Assembly (NCBI GenBank): GCA_029948255.1
Contig: JALIZF010001827.1
Span: 1 to 64,000 of the forward strand
Reading direction: 5' to 3'
Length of the DNA stretch: 64,000 nt
Source of the DNA: Telmatactis stephensoni
Taxonomy: Eukaryota > Cnidaria > Anthozoa > Actiniaria > Isophelliidae
Shown piece by piece: positions 34,856 through 46,705 of this stretch. Each line of letters begins with the position of its first letter. The first letter of the stretch is position 1. Both the position numbers and the translations under genes were made by a program. A model generated the notes under the pieces. The model worked only from the letters and a program-made list of their open reading frames with translations. It was not told the DNA's origin and made no database searches.

Positions 34856-37476
34856 CTAATAGGCGTTCACTCGGGCTACGTCTGTGTAATACTTGGGGAG
34901 AAATGGAGAACAGAAGTTGATGCAAACCAGTTTGACTTGTCATTGTCTTTTGATTGCAAAAATGACAGGTACTCCCAGAGTAGAACACAAATTATATTGG
35001 CCAGGGAGAACGTTTTTGGAAGGTAATTGTACCACCTGATTGGTGGTTATTGATATACTGCTGGTCTTTTTATCATGCCAGACATATACAGTATATGGTC
35101 TGCTTTATTTTGTAAATGCCTACCAAATGATCCAATATGATCTATAGATAATACATCATAGCTCAGACAATTTAAATTTCTATTCTGTACTTTTTTACTT
35201 CGATTTATGGAAACAAAACTTACAAACTGCAGCAGACTGTTTCAATGTCCAAGTTAAAATGAGTTTGATATTGCTGTTATCACATTGGTAAATTCTAGAA
35301 GTACCACAGTTACCTTTCTATGAAATCATTTCAGTACAGTACATTTCAGTTTCTTAACACAACTTTTCAATACATGGATTACCATGTTTTTAATATGGAG
35401 CAGATCAATGATTATAGCAGTAGTCAGTTGATAATGCTTTATTTGGAGAAGTGTAATGTCATACAATATATGCTCATTACTGATACCATATATAGCTCCT
35501 CCATAGCACATCAATCTGATACTACTACATACAGTAACATCTTCATTTCAATCCACTTTATCTTGTTTCTGTGAACATGGTTGCACAAAGCTTGTACAAA
35601 ATGATATATCATTTTGTACATTCTAAAATTATTCTTCAATTGTTGCTAATATAAGCATGTATAAGGTCTCATAAACATTACTACCATTTCCATGATTATC
35701 CATCACTATATTTTTATCTGCTAACATTGAACATGAGCATGATTGACAGTAAAGTGCATTCAATATAATCATGACATTGTACAAAATACAGATTGCACTA
35801 AATATTAATAATAAAAAAAAAATTGTTTTCCATTGTTTATTTGGTGTAATTTTGCACCAATTACTAATTCCTGTTTCTTGGCTTAATCAATAAACAAACC
35901 ATTGTAGATATTGTTAGTTAATTAGTTCGTTTTTAACACGGCTCTCAGGAAGAGCATGACTGTAGACACAGTGTATAAATAAAGCTTATATAAGCAAACA
36001 TAATGTGCAAGCAGTGGTGGAATATTATTAATTTAAACAAACTACTGATCCAAAGACAATATCTCCGTGTCTAACTCCTCAAGTGAAGTTCGCTGCCACA
36101 AATCGATCTCTGTCTCGTGTTCTTGTACGATCAATACATTATAAGTTGGTAAGAAGGTCACCACTAAATTCGAGAATTCGATATTAACGATTAAAAGCAA
36201 AGTATCTTGAGATTAAAAGCCAATATAAGTTCGATAAATTCCGATTGATAGCGTCTGCCATTTTGTTCTCAATCTCTCGCGACCACAGGAAGCCTCGTGG
36301 TCAACAGTGTACCCCAAAGGCTTCTGGGTAATTTGCCGATTTGCGACGTTGATAGATAGATAGATATATAGATAGATAGATTGATAGACCGAAAAGGTAA
36401 ACCTAGACTCGAGCTACCACAGGTAGCCCGAGTAAAAAAACAAAAGTAGTCAGTTTCTTGCCTGTAAAACTATTCCAAAAGTTAGCATTAATATACTTCG
36501 AAAACCATACTGAAAAACAATGAGTCTGTTATTTTGACGAAAATTGAATCAAGGTTATAGGTTACTAGGTTTTGTATTATAAAATACATCAATCCATTGC
36601 TATATTGCTTGTCTTGTTCTCCTATAAAATGAAATATAGGTTAGTAAAACTTGATTTCATGTAAATAAAATAGACTTGATAACATGCAAATGAAAATAAA
36701 ATGATTTCATAGTAATCATAATTTTGTCTTCTTTCTGTGTGTGATTGATGTGTAAGTTAAACTTCAGGTGTTCCTCGTAACCGCGGTCACGTGCTCGACT
36801 CGTTCGAATGAACTTTGAAACTCGCTTTTGATCACTCTTGAAATTCTTGGATATTATATCAATAACAAGAAATAACAGAGTTTTCTTATTTTAAAGTGTT
36901 TTTGAAAATTGTTATTACAATGGTCAACGAGAATATCGCACGATGCAAAAATAATTAGCCAAGCAAATTTGATGTTGCCAACATAATGGCAGTTTGATAA
37001 TGACAACTTGCTAAGTTTTTAATTTGCTATATAAGTGTTCAAAGATTTATTTGCAGAATTGTTCTCCATCGGCCGAGTGTTTATACCCTAAAACAGCAAA
37101 CGTTAGTTGTAATTTAACGTGGTGGTTTAGAAAAAAGTTGACACAGTTATCGTGTTATTGCAGTGCAAAATCGTACGATAGACTATTGCACGTTTCTTTG
37201 TTATGAACGTGCGACGATAAACAAAGACTAAAAGCTAATGAGGAACACAACTAACACGCTGTTGACTGTGTTAAGACGTGTCTCTTTTGTTTTAACGTGC
37301 GACCAGTGCCGTGAGCGTGCAGGGTCCAAGTGGAGGGTCACATATTACCAACACTGACATCTACAGCACCTGCAGATGTAAATTATTTTCAACTTGTGAT
37401 TATTAGACAGTTACGTGTTACACTACCTATATCACTTCATATACATGCATGTTCATTTACTGTTCATTTACTGTAG
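34856..37476. other. AT-rich intergenic stretch
   Basis: No gene is supported. Holds a run of GATA repeats near 36349-36392, followed by a hairpin listed separately. Small reading frames at 35320-35574 and 37024-37206 have no motif or splice support. Confidence 0.55.
36345..36433. repeat. GATA microsatellite plus hairpin (copy A)
   Basis: GATA repeats are followed by CCTAGACTCG and a hairpin, ACTCGAGCTACC-ACA-GGTAGCCCGAGT (36407-36433, one mismatch). The complement of the wider segment aligns with 47790-47905, but the hairpin arms there have a different sequence. Confidence 0.6.
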
Positions 37477-38709
37477 CTATATAAAATTATATGCAACAAT
37501 TTCAAATTTACTACAACTATGTTTTCCAGGTGATCCAAAGGGCTGGAAGCCATCCCAATGACCTATCGATGCTATATTGCATGGGTCACCATTAACAAAT
37601 ACTGGCTGCACACTTTGACACTGACCACATTCTACCCATTTTACTGAATATGTGCCATTATACTGTGGAAATCCCCTAACTTTGTCAGTGCTAATGACAT
37701 TCCCACACAAAATGCATAGATGTGGTAGCATCCACTCAGAATCAGCATCCCAAAACCAAGCAAGCTCACTAAAACGAGAACCATCCCATAACTCTTTCGA
37801 GATGTTATTAGGGTGTTGACTGTTAATCCAGCTTTCTCTGTTGACCCAGTGTGCCAACATTTTCTTACACATAGAATTATCAGAGAACCAAGTGCAAATT
37901 TTATCATGAAGACCAAGGTAATAATATTTTATATTACCCTTGTTGCCACAGAAGTGACAGAATGTGTTTTTGTCCCCCATCACATCCCATTGAGAACGGT
38001 GACTTTGATCTAAGCACACAAAGAGTTCCTTGGGACTTCTATAACCATACTCTTTTAACAGTTTCTCGGTTTCTTTCCAGTTTTTTGGCCAGTGGTTAGT
38101 GAGAGTGTTATCACCTCTACAAAATAACCTTTTGGCATAATCTAACACATCTTCAAAGTCACTTAAAGATCCCTGCATTTGGTTCACAAGCATGAGGGCC
38201 TCGCAACTTGAACTCACAATTTCGTACTTTATATTATCAGAACTTTGTGTTTCCATCTGTGGGCCACTCGAAATGCAATCCTCCTCATCTTCGTCACCCT
38301 CATCATTTGAATCATTTTGTGTTTCAAGGTTTTCATCATCTAGGGTAATGCCATCATTACTAGCTGAAGAAACTGCAGTATTACCAGCTTGCAGACTATG
38401 ACAAATAAAAGTTAATGTAGTTGCACAGTTATAAAAATTATGCATGCATACGATTTAGGATTGGCCCATAGAATATAAATTTAATCCGTATGAAGTCAAA
38501 GACGTCACTTACTGATTGGGACCGGCATCTAAACTAGAAGTAGTGTCGTTCAGCTCCTCCATTCTTATTGAGCTTCTCCAGTGTCTGAACTCCACAGAAG
38601 ACGAAACTGCTCTGTTTTTACAAGACCTACAAGGGCAGTGAACGTGTTGATATGGAAGATCACTGCAGCAACAGCGGCCTATCTCACTGCGCTTCCAATT
38701 CCTTTTCAT
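37477..38709 (-). CDS. Cysteine-rich conserved protein of unknown function
   Basis: Two minus-strand exons, 38709-38513 and 38395-37477, with a GTAAGT donor, a CATAG acceptor and phase 2. Together they are 1,116 nt, 371 residues, with no internal stop. The N-terminus is Cys-rich (CCCSDLP, HCPCRSC). An acidic linker (DEGDEDEEDC) follows. The main domain has WPKNWKETEKLLKEYGY, SHRSQWDVMGDK, CHFCGNKGNIKYYYLGLHDK, GSRFSELAWFWDADSEWMLP, CILCGN, CGQCQSV and GHWDGFQPF. The CxxC pairs suggest zinc binding. No signal peptide or membrane segment is seen. I do not recognise the family by name; from memory similar proteins are multicopy in corals, perhaps element-derived. It is divergent from the SAM-domain gene at 38964, with 254 bp between the two start codons. 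Confidence 0.75.
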
Positions 38710-38963
38710 TTTGAAAGTAAAAAGAAATGATGCAAATTATAACTCATCTTTGAGTAGAATACGAAAATTTCCTTCAATTCCGCCATTTTGAAAGAAGAGA
38801 GACAAGGTTGGAGAGGAGACTAAGTCGAGTCGTACCAACATCCGGGCATTGAGAACACTACAAGTTCACGCCATTTTAGTACACCACATCTTTGAAGTTT
38901 GCGTGGTGTTAGTTTGAGCTTGCTTTCTTATATTAGGTTCAGTCGTGTCTTTTGTTCAAAATT
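38710..38963. promoter_or_regulatory. Shared bidirectional promoter interval
   Basis: 254 bp between two divergent start codons. Contains two CGCCATTTT motifs (38781-38789 and 38869-38877), the reverse of the YY1-type AAAATGGCG, and no TATA box. YY1 sites near starts are common in TATA-less animal promoters. That these sites drive both genes is inference. Confidence 0.5.
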
Positions 38964-41158
38964 ATGGAAGATTCCAAGATCTGGACAACAGAAGAAGTAG
39001 TTGAAAAAGTGAAAGACTTCTATAATGAAGAAGTAGCAAAAAAATTTGAAGGTAAGACTTTGAGTCCTGGGCATGGCAGCCCACTAAAATCTTATGAAAG
39101 TCTAAGTTTGTTCACAACAAAAATAACGGCGGATAAAGGATAATTTTTATTCAAAAAAACTAACGAACATCTGATTCATGTTTTTATCTTTCATACATGG
39201 TAACTGTACAAAGAAAATGGTCATTTTTGGAAGAAAACAGGCCTTTGACAATTTGGCGCCAAAAGTGATGACCTCAGTCAACGACGGCTTGTTTTTGATG
39301 TTTTTTTTTCTATGCTCACAGTCTACCATGCATGTTCAGTATATGTTTTTGTAAAGCGCCTAGAGCAGATTTTGGATAGGCGCTATATAAATGATCATTA
39401 TTATTATTATTATTTTTTCTCGTGTCTTCCCCCTCCTTTTAACCTTAGAATTTTTTCTTAAGTTAAGCTATAATTTTTTTGTTTCATAGAACAAAAAATA
39501 GATGGAAAAACTCTTCAGTTACTGGCAACCCAAGGGTCAGAATTTCAACTTGTTGCTTGTGGACTTAAAACCATAGGGGATCAATTACATTTGAAGGAAA
39601 TAGCAGCAGAAATGATGCCAGTCCCATCGCCTCAAGTCCTTGTCAGAAACAAAAAGCCATCCAATTCACAAATAAAAGCCATGACCCCTCTGGACCAGAG
39701 AATATACAAAGCCAAGTGAGAAATTTATTGGTAACTAATCAACGAAATCAATTCTTAATAAAAATGTTGAAAAAGTGTTTCTCATTAGTAAAACAAAAAT
39801 ATTTTGCATTTTTCTAAGTCGCAAAAAAAAATAATGCACCTGTCAATCAATGTTTTGCAACAGAATGGGGAAGGGGGTAGCCCACAAGAGTTTGACTTCG
39901 TAAAGCTCCACCAGGGTAGGATTTTGACACACCAAATTTGACCATTTTGTGATTTAAGAGGGACAAGGGGTATATTTGACTTTTACCCAGAGACCCAAGG
40001 GTGGTTTGCTTCCCCCCTCCCCCATCCATCTTGGGCCAACATTGATAGGTGAATAATGCTTTGGTATGAAATTCCAATCTTGTTTATCAAGTAATATGTA
40101 AACATATTTCTTTATTAGGAGAAAAGCTGTCACAGAAGCAGCCCTGAAAAAGTGGCCTGGCAACAAAATCCCCATTTTCAAAAGAGACTCATCTGCTATA
40201 AAAGAACTTGATAAGTTAGTTTCTACATTGGAGGAGAGCTGCTCATTTGAGCCAGCCAGCTTTGGTAAGGACAGTATAAAACAGCATATCACGGATGTCT
40301 TCGATGAGCGATGGCGACGAAGTCGTAAAGGGCACGATTATACTCAGGTCAGTAGTCTTTTTTCTCATTGACTTTATCCAACACACATTTCAATCACATT
40401 CACAAAGAATTCTTTGTGAATGTGATTTAAATGTGCACGTGTTGGATAAAGTCAGATTACTCAAATTATTTGCTGAGGACTAAGTTTTGGTTAGGTAATA
40501 AACTAATGAAGTTTGCCTTTTTCTTTGTAGCCCGATAAGCGTACCATGAAAAAAAAGAGCTTCAGTTCTACAATCTTGGACAAAAAGGGTTAAGAATTTT
40601 CTGTTTGGGAAGAAATGCGTGCGTCACCTCACATTTGGAGCCAAAATCACCCCTCCCCCTCCCCCACCCAACACAATGTTGACCACCTGTGGGCCCAGAT
40701 GCTTCCCGTCAGCCTCCAACATTGATCCAGGGGGTAGGGGGGAAGAAAGCGTACAGTATCGTAGTGGGAGACGCTTCTATTTTGAATTGGACATGACAGT
40801 GCCACTTTTTTCTTAACATTTATGTCCAAGATTGTAGATCTTCAGATACTTCATCATCTTGTACAACAACTGAAGAGGATCCAATGATATATATTTATAC
40901 ATTCAAAACATTTCTTTTTCAAGCCAAGCCTGTAAGCAGAACTTAGATTTGTGACAATTACGATATTTATGTCTGACTTGCTTATCTTTACAGCTAGATG
41001 CATCATTCTGTTCTGACTCTACATCAGAGACACATGTTAGTACTACTGACACAGAACTTCTGAGTGATCGTGAAAGCACTGTTGAAACTGAGGATGCACA
41101 CAGGGATGACAGTGGCATGTTAAGTGTGATGTTGAAAAGTGTACTTAGTAGAAAGTAA
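38964..41158 (+). CDS. SAM-domain protein
   Basis: Exons 38964-39051, 39490-39715, 40119-40347 and 40994-41158. The phases are 1, 2 and 0, total 708 nt, 235 residues, no internal stop. The first two exons make a sterile alpha motif: WTTEEVVEKVKDFY, then EQKIDGKTLQLLATQ, then LKTIGDQLHLKEIA. SAM domains mediate protein-protein assembly. Exon 3 is basic, and the last exon is Ser/Thr/Asp-rich (TSETHVSTTDTELLSD). A further candidate exon starts at 40531 (acceptor CTTTGTAG; PDKRTMKKKS) but is interrupted by a MITE at 40566-40839; the main model skips it. A downstream frame, 41674-41883, may be an alternative 3' exon. It is divergent from the cysteine-rich gene, which hints at shared control. The function is not predictable beyond the domain. 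Confidence 0.68.
39335..39416 (+). mobile_element. 3' tail of a LINE or SINE
   Basis: TGTAAAGCGCCTAGAGC, then GGCGCTATATAAAT, then (ATT)n. This is the stereotyped 3' end shared by many marine-animal LINEs and their dependent SINEs. It lies in intron 1 of the SAM gene; the upstream body is not recognisable. Confidence 0.65.
40369..40454. repeat. 86-bp near-perfect palindrome
   Basis: The arms TGACTTTATCCAACAC... and ...GTGTTGGATAAAGTCA meet at AGAATTCT with no loop. Only a few mismatches occur, near CACATTT/AAATGTGCAC. It lies in the intron after SAM exon 3. No target duplication was found. Confidence 0.85.
40566..40839. mobile_element. 274-bp MITE with 6-bp target duplication
   Basis: The termini CTACAATCTTGGACA and their complement, extending to GTTAAGAA, form the inverted repeat. 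CTTCAG occurs on both sides (40560-40565 and 40840-40845). The interior is GC-rich, with C- and G-runs facing each other. It interrupts a candidate coding exon of the SAM gene that begins at 40531. Confidence 0.75.
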
Positions 41159-42149
41159 TGTGATTAACAATTAATCAGGGTAGATATCCCCGCATAGCTT
41201 GTCTTGTTAATAGCTCAGTTGGGACTAAATTGTAAAAGGATCAGGTATGCTCATCTGAAATTTTCAAGAGTACCCCTAAAAGGCAATGGACCTAGTCTTT
41301 TTAAAAGGGTGTGGCCAGATGAATTTTTAACCCCAGAGAGATACTAGCAATAACAAGCTAATTAACATTATTATTATGAACACTACAAAACTGGACCATG
41401 GACATGCTTTTGTTGGGCAAATTTCTTCCATTTGAGGACAAGAAAGTATTAGTGATGGGCTCTTTTGATACCCTAAAAGATACCAGGAAATGCTAAAATT
41501 CTTGGGGCAAATGGTGTGCACTAAGATAACAATTAGTCTTCCTAATTGGTACCTTTTCCATTTTTCTTGGCCCATTCTATCATGAACATTATTATTGGAA
41601 CTTTTGCTAACCATCTTTTTATTAATTAATTTCAGAACTCACACTTCAAAGTGCCAGGATCATTACTACTGTTATGTTTTCTTGCATAAAATTTAGTGAT
41701 GTTTCAAAAGCTCAAATTATGTCTGCTCTTAAAATGTTTAAACTGAAAGTGGACTCAATGAATAAAGATAATATGGCAAAGGAGTTGGCCCAGGCTTTCA
41801 TTGACCAACGATTTGTAAAGGTTGTTGGTGGCAACCTTAAAAATATGGACCGTGACAGTGTTCAAAAGTTGAAAGTTTTCTAATTCTACATTACAGTTCA
41901 TTAGTAATCAACTGTTTAACTAGTATGCAAATGTATTGTAAGACTGTTGGATTTGTTAAATTGTTGGGTTTGTGAAAGCTTCAAGTAAGAATCAGAATGA
42001 TGTACTTGTATTCCCTTACCAAACAAGTGTTGATCTGATGATTTACAATAGAATTATTATTCTTCATTTAACATCATTTCCTCAGTTTCAGTATGAATTT
42101 GTTTGTTTTGGAATGTATTTTGTTGTTAATTCAATATGAGTACATTGTG
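41159..42149 (+). other. Region 3' of the SAM gene; possible alternative exon
   Basis: A frame at 41674-41883 (69 codons, KDNMAKELAQAFIDQRF) is helix-like. It lies after a TTAATTTCAG acceptor near 41635 and could be a separate last exon. A GTAATG at 41155 could be the matching donor, but the frame from that junction reaches a stop early. Nothing else is identified. Confidence 0.3.
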
Positions 42150-43080
42150 CTTATACATTAATCCAACAAGGATTAACTAGATTTCACAAAGTTTGGGCTT
42201 TATTTGTTTTCGGAGATGTTTTCTCTCTTTATTCTAATATGGGTAAACTTTATTGAATTAATCCAATATGGTTTTTTCTTCTTTTTGATCTTGCGATTCA
42301 TCTTTAACCCAATTTGGTATTTTTGCATATTACATGTTTGTACTTGAAAAACCACCTTCAAAAGTCTGCAGAAACCATTCTGTTTTTAATCTATTCCCCA
42401 TTAATGGTTTTATCCACAAAAACAATAATGGGAAATGTTCTTGTTTTACAAGAATGGGAATTGGGATAATTACATTTGTTTTATCTTGTCATTTGTCATA
42501 AATACAATTTGGTAATTCTTCATATTACATGTTTGCGTCATAAAACCATGTTGGAAAGTCTGCACCAAACAGCCTGTATTATCCTCATTTTACATAATGT
42601 TATCTTGATTTAATCCAACATGGATTTTCTTCTTTTTCTTCATGTGATTTGCCATTAATCCATTTTGGTAATTTGTCATATCCCACACTGTCTTAAGTCA
42701 TTATACCATGTTGAAAAGTGTGCAGAAACCATCCTGTCCTTCTGATAATACCCAGTCTGTGTTTGTGTCAAAAACCATGTTGGAAAGTCTGTACAACACA
42801 GCCTGTATAATCTTCATTTTACATAATGTTATCTTCATTAAATCCAACATGGATTTTGTTCTTTTTCTTCATGTGATTTGTCATTAATCTAATTTGGTAA
42901 TTTGTCATATTTCATACTGTTTTTAGTCATAAAACCATATTGGAAAGTCTGCAGATACCAGCCTGTGCTTCTGATAATACGTAGTCTGTTTTCCATTCAT
43001 TTCCCATTAATGGTTTCATCAATAAAAACATTGATGGAAAGTGTTCTCTTTTTACAAAAATGTTTTCTTTAATGGGAATT
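42150..43080. repeat. Degenerate tandem repeat, period near 230 bp
   Basis: The landmarks AAACCATGTTGGAAAGTCTG (about 42545, 42775 and a variant at 42946), TAATCCAACATGGATTTT (about 42613 and 42840) and TTTCCCATTAATGGTTT recur in the same order. Copies differ at many sites, so the array is old. Confidence 0.75.
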
Positions 43081-44538
43081 GCTGTAATTACCATTCAAAA
43101 AAACAAAATGTTTTTTGATGAAAATTTCCCTGTGTACAGCGCTAACTATGACCGCTTACCATTTCTAAAAAATATGCAGTCTATGACTTTGTGTGGCTGC
43201 TGCTTTGGTCTATGCTGCAATGATGAATTATGGCCAATATAGTTGCTATGTTATGAAGTATAGGAGGACCGTCGTTTATACACGATTAGATCACCTGGTA
43301 TCCAATTTATATGAAGGGTATACTGGTTGCCTGCATTGCATAACGTTGCTTCAGACTTATTGTATGTTGCATGACAGTCAGAGATGCTGCATTGTCTACT
43401 GTATTTGATGCTTTAGATCAAACAAATGATAAATACAATTCCATTGCACACACAGTGTATATAAATCTCTCATTTTATCAGGATCTGAAGTATTTGTTAC
43501 AATATGCGTCTCAAAGTGTACAGTCAACTGTTTACACTAGATTTTACAAAAAGTCAATTAGATCCACTGAGGTATTTTGGCCAAGATACACAAGTTTCGC
43601 CTACAGCTATAATTAGCTGACTCGTCAAAGGTCACGGTGAATAAAATGAATTTTAAAAACATGTTTGCAATTTGATCAAATATTAATAATATAAAGAACA
43701 GTCAAGTCAAATTGCTGTTTTCCTGTTTATTTCAATATTCTCTCTTCTCAGCTGATAGAGTACAAACACAACTAGTTGTTTGAGTTGAATGGAAATCATT
43801 TCAGTACAATGTAAAAATAAGTCTTGATTATTGAAACTTCCATTGTTCTCTTTGAAAAATAAAGCTGTTTCTACAAAAACAATTAGATCTGCTGCTTGTA
43901 CATTATAATCACTTCGTATAGGAAGATCAACAGATTATCTGGACGAAGTCAAGCAAACATCAGAATTTCCCCGCCAACTCTTTAGTAGTTCTTCTTGAAT
44001 GCAAAAATACTCGGTAGGCTCCACAATTTCAACTCATGGCGGGAAGGAGTTAGAACTACAATTTCAGCACTCCACGACAATAATTGCATTGTTCAAAGAA
44101 GACGCTTTTTAAAGTCGAAGTCAGTCAGAAGTCATGTACGTGACACTCCGACCAAAAATATGAACTAATCAAGAACTAATCAAGCAATGTGATGGGATTC
44201 CTGTGTCGAGCTAACTTATTTATGCACATTCAAGAGCTAACTTGTTTATGGATGATGACATAGTGGCTTTGCCTCGGCTTCGCTTCAAGGCAGCAGCCAC
44301 AGTAAAGTACGCAGCGTACTTTAGATGGTGTACGAATGTTTTTTTCGGGGGAATATTGTAAAATTTGAAAACTGCCGGTCAAATAGGATTCCGAGGTCAC
44401 TGACCGGCTACTGGTCAAATAGCCAAAGCGTGAAAGAATAGGAGTACTATCGCCAAATCAGATTCAATCGTGCATAAGTGGACTTTCTGCACACTGATCA
44501 ACACAAGAATACTTTATTCTGCACGTCAATGTTGCATC
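43081..44538. other. No supported gene
   Basis: Small frames at 43060-43616 lack motifs. A palindrome TAAAGTACGCAGCGTACTTTA lies at about 44302-44322. Confidence 0.5.
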
Positions 44539-45133
44539 TACCCTGGGCTCCAGGGGTTTATTATTTGCTTTCCTTAGAGTTGGCGAGTGCCGAAGGCGCG
44601 AGAAGCGAAAATAAACCCCTGGGCGCACGAGTTAACCGTTTGAAAGTGCCGAGCCAATCAGAGCACTACCTTCAAGAATTTGAAGGTAACTCTGTGATTG
44701 GCTAAGACACTGAGGAGCAATTTGATTGGATGATTCGTTCAACCGGTTCTATTTTGCCACATCCGGCGTTGTATTACAAGCGTTACTAGTGTTGACGTTA
44801 TGGCGAGTAAAAGACGCTTTTTAAAAATACTATATACATTTATGCCGGTTTATTGTTACTTTTTTCAAACTAAGGTTTCTTATTTGAGCTGAGTTTGACT
44901 TTTTCTCTCACTTAAGCCCTTACAAAGTATACATTTTTTCAATCTACTGTGTTTGCGTGACCTCACGGTGACCTAAAACCGGTTTGGCCATGTTTCCAAA
45001 TAAGGCAAATCGTTTGTAAACAACATGGAAGTGAGATTTGTAAGTGCCGCGGCCAGGGGTTTCTCGTCGTGTGACTCTCCTATCAAGTAAATAAACGTCG
45101 GAACGTGACAATAAACCCCTGGAACCCAGGGTA
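44539..45133. mobile_element. 595-bp MITE with exact 9-bp target duplication
   Basis: Termini TACCCTGGG(C/T)TCCAGGGG in inverted orientation, with the neighbouring TTTA also inverted. TGTTGCATC is present exactly on both sides (44530-44538 and 45134-45142). A 9-bp duplication fits Mutator-like elements. No transposase is present. Confidence 0.85.
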
Positions 45134-46326
45134 TGTTGCATCACGTTTGAAAATGAAATTTTAAGCTTATAAGAGAATTTAACCACAAAGGCCAAACGAG
45201 CTCACTTTACAAGTTTACAAGCAAGTTTACAAGTTTAGTATATCAGGAGTGAAAAATTTATTCCATCGAACACCATGGAGTTTTTATTCCGAGAAAAAAA
45301 TGAAACAACCTTTTTTAGAAAAGAAAGAAACTATAAGCTTTCATTTTGTCGAATTAAAAACGAATTAAGGTACACAGACTTTGGACGCCAGACTTTGGCG
45401 CCATTTTCGGCTTGTGCTGAAATCGGTACTACGAGTGATTTATCATCATAAAATTGTTGAAGGTCAAAAATGTCTATTACAATTAATAACTACTTACCGA
45501 CATGTGTTTTCCACAAACAGATAGCAAACCGCAACATTCGTATAAAAGTAAAACTTCAACCAAAAGTCACGGCAAGACACTGTCACCGTACTTCTCTCCA
45601 CCGCTCACTCGCTTGATCCTGATCATGTGTTTCCAAAGCATCCCAGCATGCATTGCTAGTGCAACACAGGAAGCCCAAGGTATCCCGGCATGCATTCATG
45701 GCGTTCATCAAGATTTTAAGCGTGATGACGCCCCTAATGAAACTCCCCCGCATGCATTGCGTTTGACGTTTCATATTTTTAGCATTTTCCTGTTAAGTTG
45801 CAAATGGCCTGGGGGAGGTGTCCCACAGGTGGGTCAAACACAACACACAGAAAAACACAAAACAAGTTTCTGAAAAGTCTGAAAACACAAAAAAGAAATG
45901 TAAAACACAAAACATGATTCTCAAAACACAACAAAGAATTGTACAACACAAAATGCATGGTTAGGTACTTCGTGTAAGATACGTATCATGATCTTTTAAA
46001 ATGTATGGACTCAGTACTCAATCAGCATATCAATGATGATCATTAGACGATCCATTAAGGTAGCTCGACTGGGTTTTGGTTGAGGTGCACCTGCACCTCC
46101 GCTGTTTGATTGCAAAATGCATCGCGGCCAAAAACCCTATTTCAAACAAAAATTTCGCCATCGTAAAACTAGTATGGCGTAAATCAAGGAAAATCAATGT
46201 TGGTTGGAGTTAGCGCGGTCGAGATTCGAATTAACGAGGGTTCGAGTTACCGGGATTCAACTGTACTCTAAAAATTTAAATAAATGAATGAATAAATAAT
46301 TAATTAAATAAATAGATAGATAGATA

Positions 46327-46360
<34 letters not shown>

Positions 46361-46705
46361 AAAATAAATAAATAAAAACAAATAAATAAATAAATATATC
46401 TATATGTACTGTATCTATAAAATCGTATACAGTGTTTTGCAAAAATTCTGAAAAAGATACAAATTTCATGATAAAAATATCTCGGCATTCCTTTTTGCTC
46501 GCGTCAGCATCTTTTTACTACTAAACAAAAAAAACGTGAGTAAAAGCCGGTGCCGGCGTATGCAAAAGGGATAAGACTTAAAGGTTGAGGTTTTTAGGTC
46601 TTTTCTGGTTACAACAAATTATTATATAGGGTAAAATATCGGCAATTTCATTCTAGCTCGATGCTCGAGCTAACTTAAATAGTATACTGTAAACTGGTTA
46701 AGGAA
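45134..46705. other. Non-coding, with microsatellites
   Basis: AATA, GATA and ATCA microsatellites at about 46265-46405. A sequence at about 46213-46264 (GAGATTCGAATTAACGAGGG then TTCGAGTTACCGG) resembles the end of a dispersed element, but no partner end was found. No gene is seen. Confidence 0.5.
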
